Positions 25,194 to 34,580 of a stretch of 64,000 nucleotides of DNA are shown piece after piece. The notes beneath the pieces are model-generated. The model was not told the DNA's origin. It did no database searches and worked only from the letters and a program-made list of their open reading frames with translations. The stretch covers positions 1,302,001 to 1,366,000 of the forward strand of contig CP069394.1 of the NCBI GenBank assembly GCA_016887485.1, in the 5' to 3' direction. How positions within the stretch are numbered: position 1 is the first letter of the stretch; each line of letters starts with the position of its first letter. The DNA is from Chloroflexota bacterium (GTDB lineage Bacteria > Chloroflexota > Anaerolineae > Anaerolineales > Anaerolineaceae). The translations under genes were made by a program, and so were the position numbers.

Positions 25194-26195
25194 TTAGAAC
25201 CTGAGCGATCGATGGGTCAAACCCAGGTTTTCCATCCACCATTTGACCGTGTCCGTCACCGTCTGCAGCATAGACCTGGGATGGTAGCCCAGTTCCTGCT
25301 TGGCTTTCTCACTGCTGATCGCGGAATTGCTGACAACCGTCTCAATCGAGTAACGCGTGATGCGGGGTTTGGTCTTGGTGATCTTATAGAAAAACTCCGC
25401 CATGGGGGCGACAATCATCGCAATGGGCAGCGGGAAAGTGATCATTGGCGATTTCCTGCCCGTGACCTTTTGAATGACCTGGTGCAGCCAGGGGAGCTCA
25501 ATCCTCTCACCACCAAGGATATAGGTCTCACCCCTTTTTCCCTTATCCCGTGCCAGAATTTGTCCCAACGCAACATCCCTCACATCGACGAAATCAAACG
25601 CCCCGTCAATCATGAAATGAAGGCCGCGTCGCATCCAGGAGAGGATCAACTCGCCCATTTCGGATCGTTTGTAGTCAAAGGGGCCAACCACGCCAGTCGG
25701 ACAGATAATTCTTGTATCCAGTCCCTCCTCACTGGCCGCCTGGACCAGCAATGACGCCTGGGCCTTGGTCCGGTCATAGGGGCCAGCCGGGTTCATCGGA
25801 TCAAACGCTAGGTTTTCATCTATGGGCACGCCCTCAGGTGCCCTTTCCAAAGCGTGAATGGAACTGGTATAGATCAACTGCTTGACGCCCATTTCCTTGG
25901 CCACATCAATGACATTTTGAGTACCTTCGACATTGACTTTCTCCAGGAGATTTGAACCATCCTCTGTTATCGAGACCAGGCCGGCAAGATGGAAGACCAC
26001 TGAGACGCCCTGCATAGCCGCCCTCAGCGATTCGCGGTCCAATATATTCCCTTCAACAACGTCAATATCCAAACCCTCAAGCGATTGAATATCCTCCCCG
26101 GGCAAAACCAAAACCCGGACTCTCTCCCCCCGTTCGAGCAATTCTCTGGTCAAAACGTTCCCCAAATGACCTGCCCCACCTGTTATTAAATTCAT
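25194..26195 (-). CDS. NAD-dependent epimerase/dehydratase (extended SDR)
   Basis: 333 aa. Rossmann 'LITGGAGHLGNVLTRELLERG' at the N-terminus with the TGxxGxxG pattern, 'VVFHLAGLVS', 'YTSSIHAL' and catalytic 'YDRTKAQAS' (YxxxK, near residue 140-147). The family includes sugar-nucleotide epimerases, dihydroflavonol reductases and steroid dehydrogenases; substrate unknown. It is 4 bp downstream of a TetR regulator and is the probable regulated gene. Confidence 0.87.
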   Translation of the reverse strand: MNLITGGAGHLGNVLTRELLERGERVRVLVLPGEDIQSLEGLDIDVVEGNILDRESLRAAMQGVSVVFHLAGLVSITEDGSNLLEKVNVEGTQNVIDVAKEMGVKQLIYTSSIHALERAPEGVPIDENLAFDPMNPAGPYDRTKAQASLLVQAASEEGLDTRIICPTGVVGPFDYKRSEMGELILSWMRRGLHFMIDGAFDFVDVRDVALGQILARDKGKRGETYILGGERIELPWLHQVIQKVTGRKSPMITFPLPIAMIVAPMAEFFYKITKTKPRITRYSIETVVSNSAISSEKAKQELGYHPRSMLQTVTDTVKWWMENLGLTHRSLRF

Positions 26196-26199
26196 ACCT

Positions 26200-26793
26200 T
26201 CACCTCATACTGTTTAAAAGGATTTTGATTCCAGAACGGGTGACTTCCTGCCAATCAGTACCTTCGGGGTCGAATGTGGCCTGCAAAAGCAGCCCCATCA
26301 CAATCGCCGTCAGGAACCTGGAGGTCATCTCAGGATCAAGATCTTTCCTGAAGGCTTGCTGATCAATCCCTAATTGGATCACATCGGCAAAATAGGAAAG
26401 ATACTTTCTGTAAGGTTCAACCACCTTACGCCAGATCTCCGGCTGACGGCTGGCCTGGGTCCAAAACTCCAGCAAGAACGGAAAACCGTCCTGCAGATCC
26501 TCGAACACCTCACCTGACGCATCCGCCATTTTTTCGATGGCCTGAGGGATGTCCTGCGCCGAAGCGGAGGCCACCTGCAGGTTCACATCAAGAGCACTTA
26601 GCCAGTCTGCCAGCAGCGCCAGGAAGAGATCCTGCTTCGAGGGGAAATGGTAGTAAAACGCACCCTTACTAACCTTGGCCCGTTCGCAGATCTCTGCGAC
26701 GCCGGTGGCATCGTAACCGTTCTTAGAAAACAATTCCAGAGCAGTATGAAGGATTTTGGAACGAGTCTCCTCGCTCCGGGATGAATTAACCAT
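26200..26793 (-). CDS. TetR/AcrR family transcriptional repressor
   Basis: 197 aa. N-terminal HTH 'ILHTALELFSKNGYDATGVAEICERAKVSKGAFYYHFPSKQDLF' is diagnostic. The C-terminal ligand domain is TetR_C_6-like. A perfect palindrome GACCGATCGGTC lies 27 bp upstream of the start. It leads an operon with the epimerase, which suggests that a ligand of the enzyme pathway induces both. Confidence 0.9.
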   Translation of the reverse strand: MVNSSRSEETRSKILHTALELFSKNGYDATGVAEICERAKVSKGAFYYHFPSKQDLFLALLADWLSALDVNLQVASASAQDIPQAIEKMADASGEVFEDLQDGFPFLLEFWTQASRQPEIWRKVVEPYRKYLSYFADVIQLGIDQQAFRKDLDPEMTSRFLTAIVMGLLLQATFDPEGTDWQEVTRSGIKILLNSMR

Positions 26794-26816
26794 AATAACC
26801 AGACAATAAAAAATAA

Positions 26817-26834
26817 TCCGACCGATCGGTCTGT
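26817..26834. promoter_or_regulatory. TetR-type operator palindrome
   Basis: GACCGATCGGTC (26820-26831) is a perfect 12-bp palindrome, extended imperfectly on both sides, of the form often bound by TetR-family repressors. It lies just upstream of the TetR gene. Confidence 0.65.
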
Positions 26835-27117
26835 TTTAATTTACCATGAAATCAAGCGGGATACAAGGGAAAGTTGTAAATTTTATGTAAGGGAAAATAA
26901 ATAATACTCGCCAGCCTGACATTCTCCCCACAATCAGGCTAGCGAGTCTCACATCTTCAAAGCGCTCCCTCCTTTGAAGAAGGTAATTCTAGGTAGATTC
27001 TAAAGGTTCGCCGTAAATATACACTAAAGCCCCAGATTCAGTCAGGCCCATTTGATTAATACTCGTAAACATTTGTACCATATCTATGGTAAACATTTTA
27101 GCTCAATTGGAATACAG
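26835..27117. other. Intergenic region with two hairpins
   Basis: No gene seen. Two inverted repeats stand out: CTCGCCAGCCTGA / TCAGGCTAGCGAG (26907-26946, one unpaired position) and TCTTCAAAG / CTTTGAAGA (26954-26980, perfect). They are adjacent and could be part of a small RNA or tandem terminators; neither has a clear T tract. Confidence 0.4.
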
Positions 27118-27118
27118 A

Positions 27119-27142
27119 AACACCCCACTATCGTGAGGTGTT
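27119..27142 (-). terminator. Terminator downstream of tRNA-Cys
   Basis: On the minus strand AACACC..AC / GT..GGTGTT forms a hairpin just after the encoded CCA of tRNA-Cys. Confidence 0.6.
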
Positions 27143-27147
27143 CATTT

Positions 27148-27222
27148 TGGAGGCGACGATGGGACTCGAACCCATGATCGGGGTTTTGCAGACCCTTGCC
27201 TTACCAACTTGGCTACGTCGCC
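27148..27222 (-). tRNA. tRNA-Cys (GCA), CCA encoded
   Basis: Read on the minus strand: acceptor GGCGACG pairs with CGTCGCC, D-loop 'AGTTGGTAAGGC', anticodon loop CTGCAAA with GCA, T-arm GGGTTCGAGTCCC. U73 discriminator, a tRNA-Cys identity element, and CCA is present in the DNA. Confidence 0.95.
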
Positions 27223-27289
27223 CGGAAAATAAAAACTGATATCGTAGGCCGATATGGCCTTTGGATATCAGCCCATCATTCTGATGAAG

Positions 27290-27362
<73 letters not shown>

Positions 27363-28371
27363 ATAGCTACCCTATATATAGGGGCTTACAAATTCTGCGC
27401 CCCAAAATCTAGGGGCATTAGACCCTGGTTTTCATAGACTACCTCCGCAGAGGAGAAGTGCTATGACTGAACTTTTTAAGGTCACTCTAAAAAGTGGAGC
27501 AGTTTATAACTCCAGCGAGTTCTTATTTTATCATCTAAGGCTGAAATGTCAAGTATTTGACTGACTTAATAATATGAAGTTGGTAAATGTCCTCATCTCG
27601 AGCAGAGAACAGAGATAATTATTGCCAATATGAAAGCTGTTTTATTACCTTTTTAATCCTTATACCAATCATAAAAAGAGAACAGAAAAACCCCAATTTA
27701 TTTACTCCTCCGAGATAACTTTGTTAATTTATTGATTTACTGAGTTTTAGAGGCAAACACCCCACCCCCCTTATATACTATGACTAGATCAGCAAAGACT
27801 AATCCGACGTCAGATTGAACTTTGCTAACTTATCTCTATGAACAATTACGGATTCTGATCACTCATTCCATCCAATATTTCTTCAAACTGTGCCGAAGCA
27901 GTTTAAAGATCCTCATCAACCTGAGATGCCGGGCTATCATTTTAAACTAATTCCTGCGTACGGCCTTTGCTCTCCCGCGTAAGGCGAGAAACAATTTTGT
28001 TGAGAGTTCAAATCTCTCTGTGGCCAGGTTTAAGGTACCCCCTTTGTAAGTAGAGATAACAGGTAATAACCTTGATAAGAACGTTTCAAGCAACGGTCCC
28101 CCCACGCATGTGGGGGAAAAATACCATTTGTTTTCCTGTCTAAAATAAATGTAAATTCTGCCATATTTTATAGAACCAAATTTTTACTATATAAAAGGGT
28201 TAATTAACTTCGTAAATATATCAAAAGGCTTTATAGAAACAACTTGGGTTATAATAATTATGTTGGCTGACCCCCTCAGCTGACAGATTGGAGCCCATCG
28301 AAAGGTGGGCTTCAATTATCTCCTCAGCCATCTGTTATAATTCAAAAAATCAAGTCGTGGGAGGATAAAAC
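27363..28371. other. ~1-kb gene-poor region between tRNAs and the CRISPR locus
   Basis: No convincing protein gene. A 32-codon reading frame begins with ATG at 27463 behind GAGGAG, but it has no recognisable motif. A tRNA-like T-arm and acceptor remnant lies at 28002-28026. A strong hairpin CCCCCAC-GCAT-GTGGGGG is at 28098-28116 without a T tract. Two further hairpins (GCTGA/TCAGC at 28265-28279 and GAGCCCA/TGGGCTT near 28291-28312) precede a TATAAT at 28336-28341 that probably serves the small gene and cas6. The region is visibly more A+T rich than the core genome to its left. Confidence 0.5.
28002..28026 (+). other. tRNA 3'-end-like remnant
   Basis: GAGAG-TTCAAAT-CTCTC is a perfect T-arm (5-bp stem, canonical 7-base loop), followed by seven bases TGTGGCC as an acceptor-strand candidate. 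The 5' acceptor partner and a proper anticodon arm are not found upstream, so this is a fragment rather than a gene. Such 3' ends mark sites of past element integration. Confidence 0.35.
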
Positions 28372-28581
28372 TTGGCAACCTATCGTGAAATTCAAGATTG
28401 GGTGAAAAAGCACCATGGTGGTCATATCAAGACCTGCTGGATTGCAGATATGAAAGAAGAATGCGGATTACCCGTAAGAGTAGCGGCCAATCGGCAGGGG
28501 CCAAAGCGTCTCAATCCCTGCCCAGACGAGAAAAAGAAAATCATTAAGAAAGCTTTCAGACATTTTGGCATGATCCGGTAA
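28372..28581 (+). CDS. Small conserved hypothetical protein ('KTCWIA' family)
   Basis: 69 aa from a TTG start with GGGAGG 8 bases upstream. Distinct motifs are 'YREIQDWVKKHHGG', 'KTCWIADMKEECGLP', 'NRQGPKRLNPCP' and 'AFRHFGMI' at the C-terminus. I recall such ~70-residue proteins as common in accessory regions, but no function is known to me. It lies 38 bp before cas6 on the same strand and probably shares its promoter. A disrupted second copy exists at 63,259-63,393 next to an IS element, so both borders of this accessory region carry the gene. Confidence 0.7.
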   Translation: MATYREIQDWVKKHHGGHIKTCWIADMKEECGLPVRVAANRQGPKRLNPCPDEKKKIIKKAFRHFGMIR

Positions 28582-28619
28582 CCAAAGGATTGCAAAGAAG
28601 TTTTTGGAGGGCCTTAACA

Positions 28620-29462
28620 TTGTTGCCTGAACTTATATCAGTTGTCATCACACTCACCAACCCGGAACCGGTAAGCTTCCCTTGTGATCAAGGCAGAGCT
28701 CTTTCAGCCGCTTTCCTCTCCTGGGTGCGGTACGTTGATCCCAACTTTTCAAAACAGCTCCATGATACTGGTTCTGCCCCCAAGCCGTACACCGTCTCAA
28801 ATCTCCACACTAACACAAAGCCAAAAACGGACCGCGTTTTCCTCCAGGCCGACTCCCAGGCATGGTTCAGGCTGACCAGCATCTCAGCTGATTTATCAAA
28901 ATTCATCCTGAACAACTTACTCAATAATCTCCCTGGTGAAAAAATGACCGTCTCAAAGTCTGCTTTTATAATCAAAGATGTCACTTGGAATCCCGAAAAT
29001 CACCCCTGGGCTGGTGGCACGAGTTACGCCAGCTTAATCAAAGATGGTTTGCTGGGTCAATCAACACCTCAGATCCCCTTATATTTCGCTTCACCAACAG
29101 CTTTCCATTCTCATGGCGTACATTTACCTTTCCCACGGCCTGAGCTTGCTATTCGTTCCTGGATGAAGAACTGGAATGCTTACTCGCCCATGAAATTCCC
29201 CGAATCCTTGTTCGAAGATCTTCAAGGAGCCATAGGCGTTTCTAATTTCAAAATGAAGAGCGATGTGATTCACTATGGTGAAGCGACCTTTATTGGTGGC
29301 GTGGGGAATTGCACTTATTCTATTGTCAATCGCGATTCCTGTTGGCAGCAGATGATCAACGGTCTTTCCAGCTTTGCTTTCTATGCCGGCACGGGCATCA
29401 AAACCACCATTGGTTTAGGACAAACCCGCCGGATGGACCAGGATGATTACCGGGCTTTATAA
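28620..29462 (+). CDS. cas6: CRISPR endoribonuclease Cas6
   Basis: 280 aa. The C-terminal Gly-rich loop 'FYAGTGIKTTIGLGQTRR' is the diagnostic Cas6 signature, and the two-ferredoxin length fits. It should cut pre-crRNA within each repeat to leave the 8-nt ATTGAAAC handle on crRNAs from all three arrays. His residues around 'FHSHGVHLPF' are candidates for catalysis, not proven. The TTG at 28620 is chosen because GGAGG (28606-28610) lies 9-10 bases upstream; an earlier in-frame TTG has no site. It directly precedes array 1. Confidence 0.9.
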   Translation: MLPELISVVITLTNPEPVSFPCDQGRALSAAFLSWVRYVDPNFSKQLHDTGSAPKPYTVSNLHTNTKPKTDRVFLQADSQAWFRLTSISADLSKFILNNLLNNLPGEKMTVSKSAFIIKDVTWNPENHPWAGGTSYASLIKDGLLGQSTPQIPLYFASPTAFHSHGVHLPFPRPELAIRSWMKNWNAYSPMKFPESLFEDLQGAIGVSNFKMKSDVIHYGEATFIGGVGNCTYSIVNRDSCWQQMINGLSSFAFYAGTGIKTTIGLGQTRRMDQDDYRAL

Positions 29463-29482
29463 ATTTGGTTAATATTATGAAA

Positions 29483-29751
29483 AACCGAGCGAGATGGGGG
29501 GTATGGGCACTTTTGGAGGTTCTCGGTTTTTAAGGTTGGTTATCCCCCATATATTGCAGACGAGGGCGCCATCGACCCCCATATGTGGGGTTTGTGGAAC
29601 CTTAAAAACCGAGCGAACCCCCTATTTTTGGGGGTTAATGAGTCGCTCGGTTTTTAAGAATATCAAGCAATTTGGAGAAATGTATTGAATCTCTATCGTA
29701 TTCACTTGAATTTTTCTCAAATCTGGTTTAAAATTCTAAAAGGTGAGAGCA
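29483..29751 (+). promoter_or_regulatory. CRISPR leader 1
   Basis: AT-rich leader with internal symmetry. Heptamer CGAGCGA or its complement occurs at 29486-29492, 29610-29616 and 29643-29649; CCCCCATATGTGGGG at 29577-29591 is a palindrome. A promoter TTGAAT (29706-29711), 17-bp spacer, TAAAAT (29729-29734) should start pre-crRNA transcription shortly before the first repeat. The last ~20 bases (ending AAGGTGAGAGCA) are shared with the other leaders. Leader 2 is a nearly identical copy. Confidence 0.85.
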
Positions 29752-31063
29752 GTGGAAATTTAACTAATCCCCTTCGGGGGATTGAAACCGTTTTTCTCCC
29801 AGAGCTGAAATCCAGCGCTGTCAGTGGAAATTTAACTAATCCCCTTCGGGGGATTGAAACCGCATGGCATTCTCCTTTTTAGCGCGAAAGTTTCCGTGGA
29901 AATTTAACTAATCCCCTTCGGGGGATTGAAACTTTTCGTCCGGGGGCTCTCGGAAGTCCAAAATCTACGAGTGGAAATTTAACTAATCCCCTTCGGGGGA
30001 TTGAAACATGAATTCTTCGATTTCTGGAAAATATGGTTTATCAACTGTGGAAATTTAACTAATCCCCTTCGGGGGATTGAAACGGTAAGTAAGTAAGGTT
30101 AACATACATAAACCCGCCAAGGTGGAAATTTAACTAATCCCCTTCGGGGGATTGAAACCAATTCCATATCCTCCAACCAATAACTATTTGGTTGAGTGGA
30201 AATTTAACTAATCCCCTTCGGGGGATTGAAACAACCGAAATCAATGAAACTGGGATCAAGATACCAGGGGAAAGTGGAAATTTAACTAATCCCCTTCGGG
30301 GGATTGAAACATAAATTCATCGATATCCTGCAGAGTTTGGCACGAGTGTGTAGAAATTTAACTAAACCCCTTCGGGGGATTGAAACGTTTGTCTTGTGGC
30401 TATCATTTTCCCTCCGAGGAAAAAAGTAGAAATTTAACTAAACCCCTTCGGGGGATTGAAACTCATTGCGTAGACCGTCAAACAAAATGTTGTTGCAATG
30501 TGGAAATTTAACTAATCCCCTTCGGGGGGATTGAAACAAGCTTTTCAGCTTCTTCCTGGGCAAGCAGAGATGGTGGAAATTTAACTAATCCCCTTCGGGG
30601 GATTGAAACTCTTGATACTCCGTAGAAACCGTTTCTTCCGTTGCCGGAGTCGTGGAAATTTAACTAATCCCCTTCGGGGGATTGAAACGATAGTGGGATG
30701 AGGTTATGATGCTCGTCCACCATGGGTTTGTGGAAATTTAACTAATCCCCTTCGGGGGATTGAAACAAGTGGTTTGTGGCCACTCCTCTACCTCTCTTGT
30801 ATTAGGTGGAAATTTAACTAATCCCCTTCGGGGGATTGAAACTTTAGATTGTTGAGAGCGACATCCTTCTGCAGAGGATGTGGAAATTTAACTAATCCCC
30901 TTCGGGGGATTGAAACCCTCAGCGAAGCCCAGGACCATGGTCATCATACTTGGTGGAAATTTAACTAATCCCCTTCGGGGGATTGAAACTCTATGCACAG
31001 TAATATTAGAGTAGAGGTTATAATTAGTGGAAATTTAACTAATCCCCTTCGGGGGATTGAAAC

Positions 31064-31517
31064 TCTTGATACTCCGTAGAAACCGTTTCTTCCGTTGCCG
31101 GAGTCGTGGAAATTTAACTAATCCCCTTCGGGGGATTGAAACGATAGTGGGATGAGGTTATGATGCTCGTCCACCATGGGTTTGTGGAAATTTAACTAAT
31201 CCCCTTCGGGGGATTGAAACAAGTGGTTTGTGGCCACTCCTCTACCTCTCTTGTATTAGGTGGAAATTTAACTAATCCCCTTCGGGGGATTGAAACTTTA
31301 GATTGTTGAGAGCGACATCCTTCTGCAGAGGATGTGGAAATTTAACTAATCCCCTTCGGGGGATTGAAACCCTCAGCGAAGCCCAGGACCATGGTCATCA
31401 TACTTGGTGGAAATTTAACTAATCCCCTTCGGGGGATTGAAACTCTATGCACAGTAATATTAGAGTAGAGGTTATAATTAGTGGAAATTTAACTAATCCC
31501 CTTCGGGGGATTGAAAC
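31064..31517 (+). repeat. 454-bp tandem duplication of six spacer-repeat units
   Basis: Positions 30610-31063 and 31064-31517 carry the same six spacers in the same order (first begins TCTTGATACTCCGTAGAAAC, last begins TCTATGCACAGTAATATTAG). I see no differences between the two copies. Confidence 0.95.
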
Positions 31518-32154
31518 TTTCAATGGGAATACGAAACCAAATGGTTCCGAGACCGTGGAAATTTAACTAATCCCCTTCGTGGGATTGAAACAAAATGTAA
31601 TCTAACATTTCTTCTCCTTTAAATACTTGTGGAAATTTAACTAATCCCCTTCGGGGGATTGAAACGATTACATACTGAGAGAGAGACTCTTGTTCTTCAA
31701 TTGTGGAAATTTAACTAATCCCCTTCGGGGGATTGAAACACACCCGGCGAGTAAACTCGCCACTACAAATACAACCGTGGAAATTTAACTAATCCCCTTC
31801 GGGGGATTGAAACTAGATTATTGGACCCAGACTGGACTGTCGAATCCATTGTCGTAGAAATTTAACTAAACCCCTTCGGGGGATTGAAACCCTTTCCCCT
31901 AGTTACTAGGAACCCGTATGGTTTAAGTAGAAATTTAACTAAACCCCTTCGGCCCCCTACGCGGGTGCTTCGCGAGGGATTGAAACAGTTTCGAGCATAT
32001 AGCGCACAGTGTCTGCTGGTGAGTGGAAATTTAACTAATCTCCTTAGGGGGATTGAAACGGCCGGACTTCTTCGGGTGCGCCTGGGATGTCGAGGGCGGA
32101 ACTTAAACTAATCCCCTTCGGCCCCCTGCGAGGGTGCTGCGCGAGGGATTGAAA

Positions 32155-32262
32155 GCGCGGGAGGTCACCTACTTCGTATGAGATGGGTGTGCTTGGACAG
32201 CCAGTGCATGGTATGTGCGCAAAAAACCAAGTATAGAAGTTTGGTATAATTTTCAGAGGATA
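32155..32262 (+). repeat. Array-embedded element, copy E1
   Basis: A ~108-bp segment between an elongated repeat and a half repeat. It starts GCGCGGGAGGTCACC, contains GTATGAGATGGGT and GGACAGCC, and ends GAAGTTTGGTATAATTTT-CAGAGGATAC. The end is an extended -10 (TGGTATAAT, TATAAT at 32245-32250). Clearly homologous to E4 in array 3. Confidence 0.8.
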
Positions 32263-32495
32263 CCTAATCCCCTTCGGGGGATTGAAACAATTTCATCGCC
32301 GCGACGTTGGTATTGAGTGCACTCATGCATGGAAATGTATATAATTCCTTTCGGCCCCCTGCGAGGGTGCCTCGCGAGGGACTGAAACCAACAACTATCC
32401 CACTGAATGGTTCCACTACAACATCCGTGGAAATGTATATAATTCCTTTCGACCTCCAGTGTCGGGGGTGATTGTTGGATGAAATTATTACCAGG

Positions 32496-32763
32496 AACCG
32501 AGCGAGATGGGGGGTATGGGCACTTTTGGAGGTTCTCGGTTTTTAATGTTGGTTATCCCCCATATATTGCAGGCGAGAGCGCCATCGACCCCCATATGTG
32601 GGGTTTGTGGAACCTTAAAAACCGAGCGAACCCCCCATTTTAGGGGGTTAATGAGTCGCTCGGTTTTTAAGAATATCAAGCAGTTTGGAGAAATGTATTG
32701 AATCTCTATCGTATTCACTTGAATTTTTCTCAAATCTGGTTTAAAATTCTAAAAGGTGAGAGC
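32496..32763 (+). promoter_or_regulatory. CRISPR leader 2 (duplicate of leader 1)
   Basis: Nearly identical to leader 1 over ~268 bp, with a few substitutions and one base missing at the repeat junction (GAGAGC versus GAGAGCA). Promoter TTGAAT 32719-32724 and TAAAAT 32742-32747. It follows the decayed end of array 1 directly. Confidence 0.88.
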
Positions 32764-34120
32764 GTGGAAATTTAACTAATCCCCTTCGGGGGATTGAAAC
32801 TCATCAAGCTTTCGAGACCAGCAATTGCAATTGGAAAAGTGGAAATTTAACTAATCCCCTTCGGGGGATTGAAACGTTGCTGGTGTTCCTGCTGCTGGTG
32901 TTCCTGCTGCTGTGGAAATTTAACTAATCCCCTTCGGGGGATTGAAACTTTTACACATACTACTTCATGTATACATTCCGATTCCGTGGAAATTTAACTA
33001 ATCCCCTTCGGGGGATTGAAACGCTTGTGCCTGTTGGCTGAGTGTCTTGAAGACCTCTAGTGGAAATTTAACTAATCCCCTTCGGGGGATTGAAACCCTC
33101 GTGGGGAATTGGATCACCCACAGTTGCGGTCCGTGGAAATTTAACTAATCCCCTTCGGGGGATTGAAACTATATCGGCCTTCTCGATAAAAATTCCAACG
33201 TTTCCGTGGAAATTTAACTAATCCCCTTCGGGGGATTGAAACTCATTGGCAAGATCGCCATTGAATTCTGGTGTATATGCGTGTGGAAATTTAACTAATC
33301 CCCTTCGGCCCCCTGCGAGGGTGCTTCGCGAGGGATTGAAACACACTTTCATAATGGGAACATCCTTTCCTATTGCCAGTGGAAATTTAACTAATCCCCT
33401 TCGGCCCCCTGCAAGGGTGCTGAGCGAGGGATTGAAAGCGAGGAAGTCCACCAATGGCGCATGGGATGGGTGCGCATTGACAATCGGTGGACGGTTTACA
33501 CACGCAAAAAAACGATTAGTGAAGTTTGGTATAATTTTTAGAAGATGACTTATCCCCTTCGGGGGATTGAAACTGATGCTGTGATGAGTGTGATCATTCT
33601 CCATAGATGAGTGGAAACTTAACTAATCCCCTTTGGGGGATTGAAACTTTTCGACGCAGTTTGTGTCATGGTTAACATGTTTTGTAGAAATTTAACTAAA
33701 CCCCTTCGGGGGATTGAAACTGACTGAAAAGACAGATTCCTCATCAGAAAAACTAAACGTAGAAATTTAACTAAACCCCTTCGGGGGATTGAAACAAAAG
33801 CTGTGTGTCGTATACATTCACCTTGAATCTTTCGTAGAAATTTAACTAAACCCCTTCGGGGGATTGAAACTCAGTTTTCTCCGGTCCCCAGATCTGCCAG
33901 CGCAAATCTAAAGCGTAGAAATTTATCTAATCCCCTTCGGGGGATTGAAACTTGAACCACACGGTTGATAAACTCGTTATCAAAGAGTGGAAATTTAACT
34001 AATCCCCTTCGGGGGATTGAAACTAGATTGTTGAGAGCGACATCCTTCTGCAGAGGATTATGTGGAAATTTAACTAATCCCCGGCGGCCCTCTACAAGGG
34101 TACTACGCGAGGGATTGAAA
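32764..34120 (+). CRISPR. CRISPR array 2, ~17 repeats
   Basis: Same 37-bp repeat as array 1, read rightward from leader 2. The first seven are uniform GTGG-type; distal ones include GTAG/AAACCCC types (33684, 33759, 33834). Elongated repeats at 33283-33342, 33379-33437 and 34062-34120; element E2 at 33438-33549. One spacer (34024-34061, TAGATTGTTGAGAGCGACAT...) also occurs twice in array 1. Another spacer (32876-32911) is a near-tandem repeat of GCTGGTGTTCCTGCT. Confidence 0.97.
33438..33549 (+). repeat. Array-embedded element, copy E2
   Basis: Begins GCGAGGAAGTCCACCAATGG. GTCCACC pairs with a downstream GGTGGAC and the inner AATGGCGCA with TGCGCATT, so the transcript would fold into a long hairpin. 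It ends GAAGTTTGGTATAATTTTTA (TATAAT 33530-33535), as E1 does. Confidence 0.8.
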
Positions 34121-34190
34121 GCGAGGGAGTCTACCAATGGTGTAAGGGATGGGTAGGCATAGACAGTCGGTGGGCGGGCTGTCCCAATAT
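34121..34190 (+). repeat. Array-embedded element, copy E3 (partial)
   Basis: Begins GCGAGGGAGTCTACCAATGG and keeps the hairpin arms GTCTACC / GGTGGGC, where changes relative to E2 retain pairing through G-U. The right end is replaced by unrelated sequence; a displaced right end (TTTTGGATTATTATCAGAGGAT) is found at 34333-34354. Confidence 0.65.
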
Positions 34191-34358
34191 TGCAACGGTT
34201 GGTGTTTGCCTGGGATAACCAGACACCGTAGTTGGATCTAGGGAGCGGGGATTTAGTTAAATCCAATTGAGATCTGAGGAAATCAGCCTCAAACCCAAAA
34301 TGAAAGTTGATTTCCAAAAAGGAAGTAATGAATTTTGGATTATTATCAGAGGATCATT

Positions 34359-34386
34359 AATCCCCTTCGGGGGATTTTTTAATTTT
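34359..34386 (+). terminator. Terminator built from a CRISPR half-repeat
   Basis: AATCCCC-TTCG-GGGGATT is the repeat hairpin itself, here followed by TTTT-AATTTTC instead of GAAAC. It lies after the end of array 2 and should terminate pre-crRNA transcription. Confidence 0.65.
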
Positions 34387-34429
34387 CTAAATTCAGTAAT
34401 CAGGGCGGTTAATTCCCGGAGGGATTATA

Positions 34430-34519
34430 TGAAACAGAAATATTCTGAATACCTCCATGCAAAGACCCTAATCCATCACATCAAAAAAACACATCTCACA
34501 AAACCTAAGAAAATCTAAG
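34430..34519 (+). CDS. Possible 29-aa small protein
   Basis: ATG at 34430 behind CGGAGGG with good spacing; 29 codons, Lys/His-rich ('KQKYSEYLHAKTLIHHIKK'). No homology recognised. The ribosome site is the only support; it may be chance. Confidence 0.25.
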
Positions 34520-34580
34520 GCGGCGGCTTCTAGGGCGCAGTAAACTAAGAACATCAAACAACAAGTGAATAGAGGGGGAA

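Larger units (their letters stand above)
29752..32470 (+). CRISPR. CRISPR array 1, ~35 repeats of 37 bp
   Basis: Repeat begins GTGGAAATTTAACTAATCCC and ends CTTCGGGGGATTGAAAC; the centre forms AATCCCC-TTCG-GGGGATT, a stable UUCG tetraloop hairpin. A minority type begins GTAGAAATTT and has AAACCCC (e.g. 30350, 30426, 31854). Spacers are mostly 34-42 bp. Six spacers (30610-31063) are tandemly duplicated at 31064-31517. The leader-distal end decays: elongated 60-bp repeats at 31927-31986, ~32095-32154 and 32329-32388, an inserted ~108-bp element at 32155-32262, and a terminal degenerate repeat at ~32427. Transcribed rightward from leader 1. Confidence 0.98.

Noticed and set aside
27463-27561. 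32-codon reading frame with GAGGAG ribosome-site-like sequence
   Set aside because: No recognisable motif, short, overlaps the region upstream of a tRNA gene on the other strand.
28095-28122. Hairpin CCCCCAC-GCAT-GTGGGGG resembling a single type I-E repeat
   Set aside because: Only one copy, no second repeat or type I-E genes nearby; a palindrome by chance or an unrelated structure is simpler.
31884-34156. Long open reading frames through the CRISPR arrays (e.g. 'GNLTNPLRPPARVLREGL' repeats)
   Set aside because: They are translations of the repeats and elongated repeats; no ribosome sites, and frames change with spacer length.
34267-34518. 84-codon frame spanning the end of array 2
   Set aside because: It runs through element remnants and the terminator hairpin; only the last 29 codons have a ribosome site and are listed separately at low confidence.
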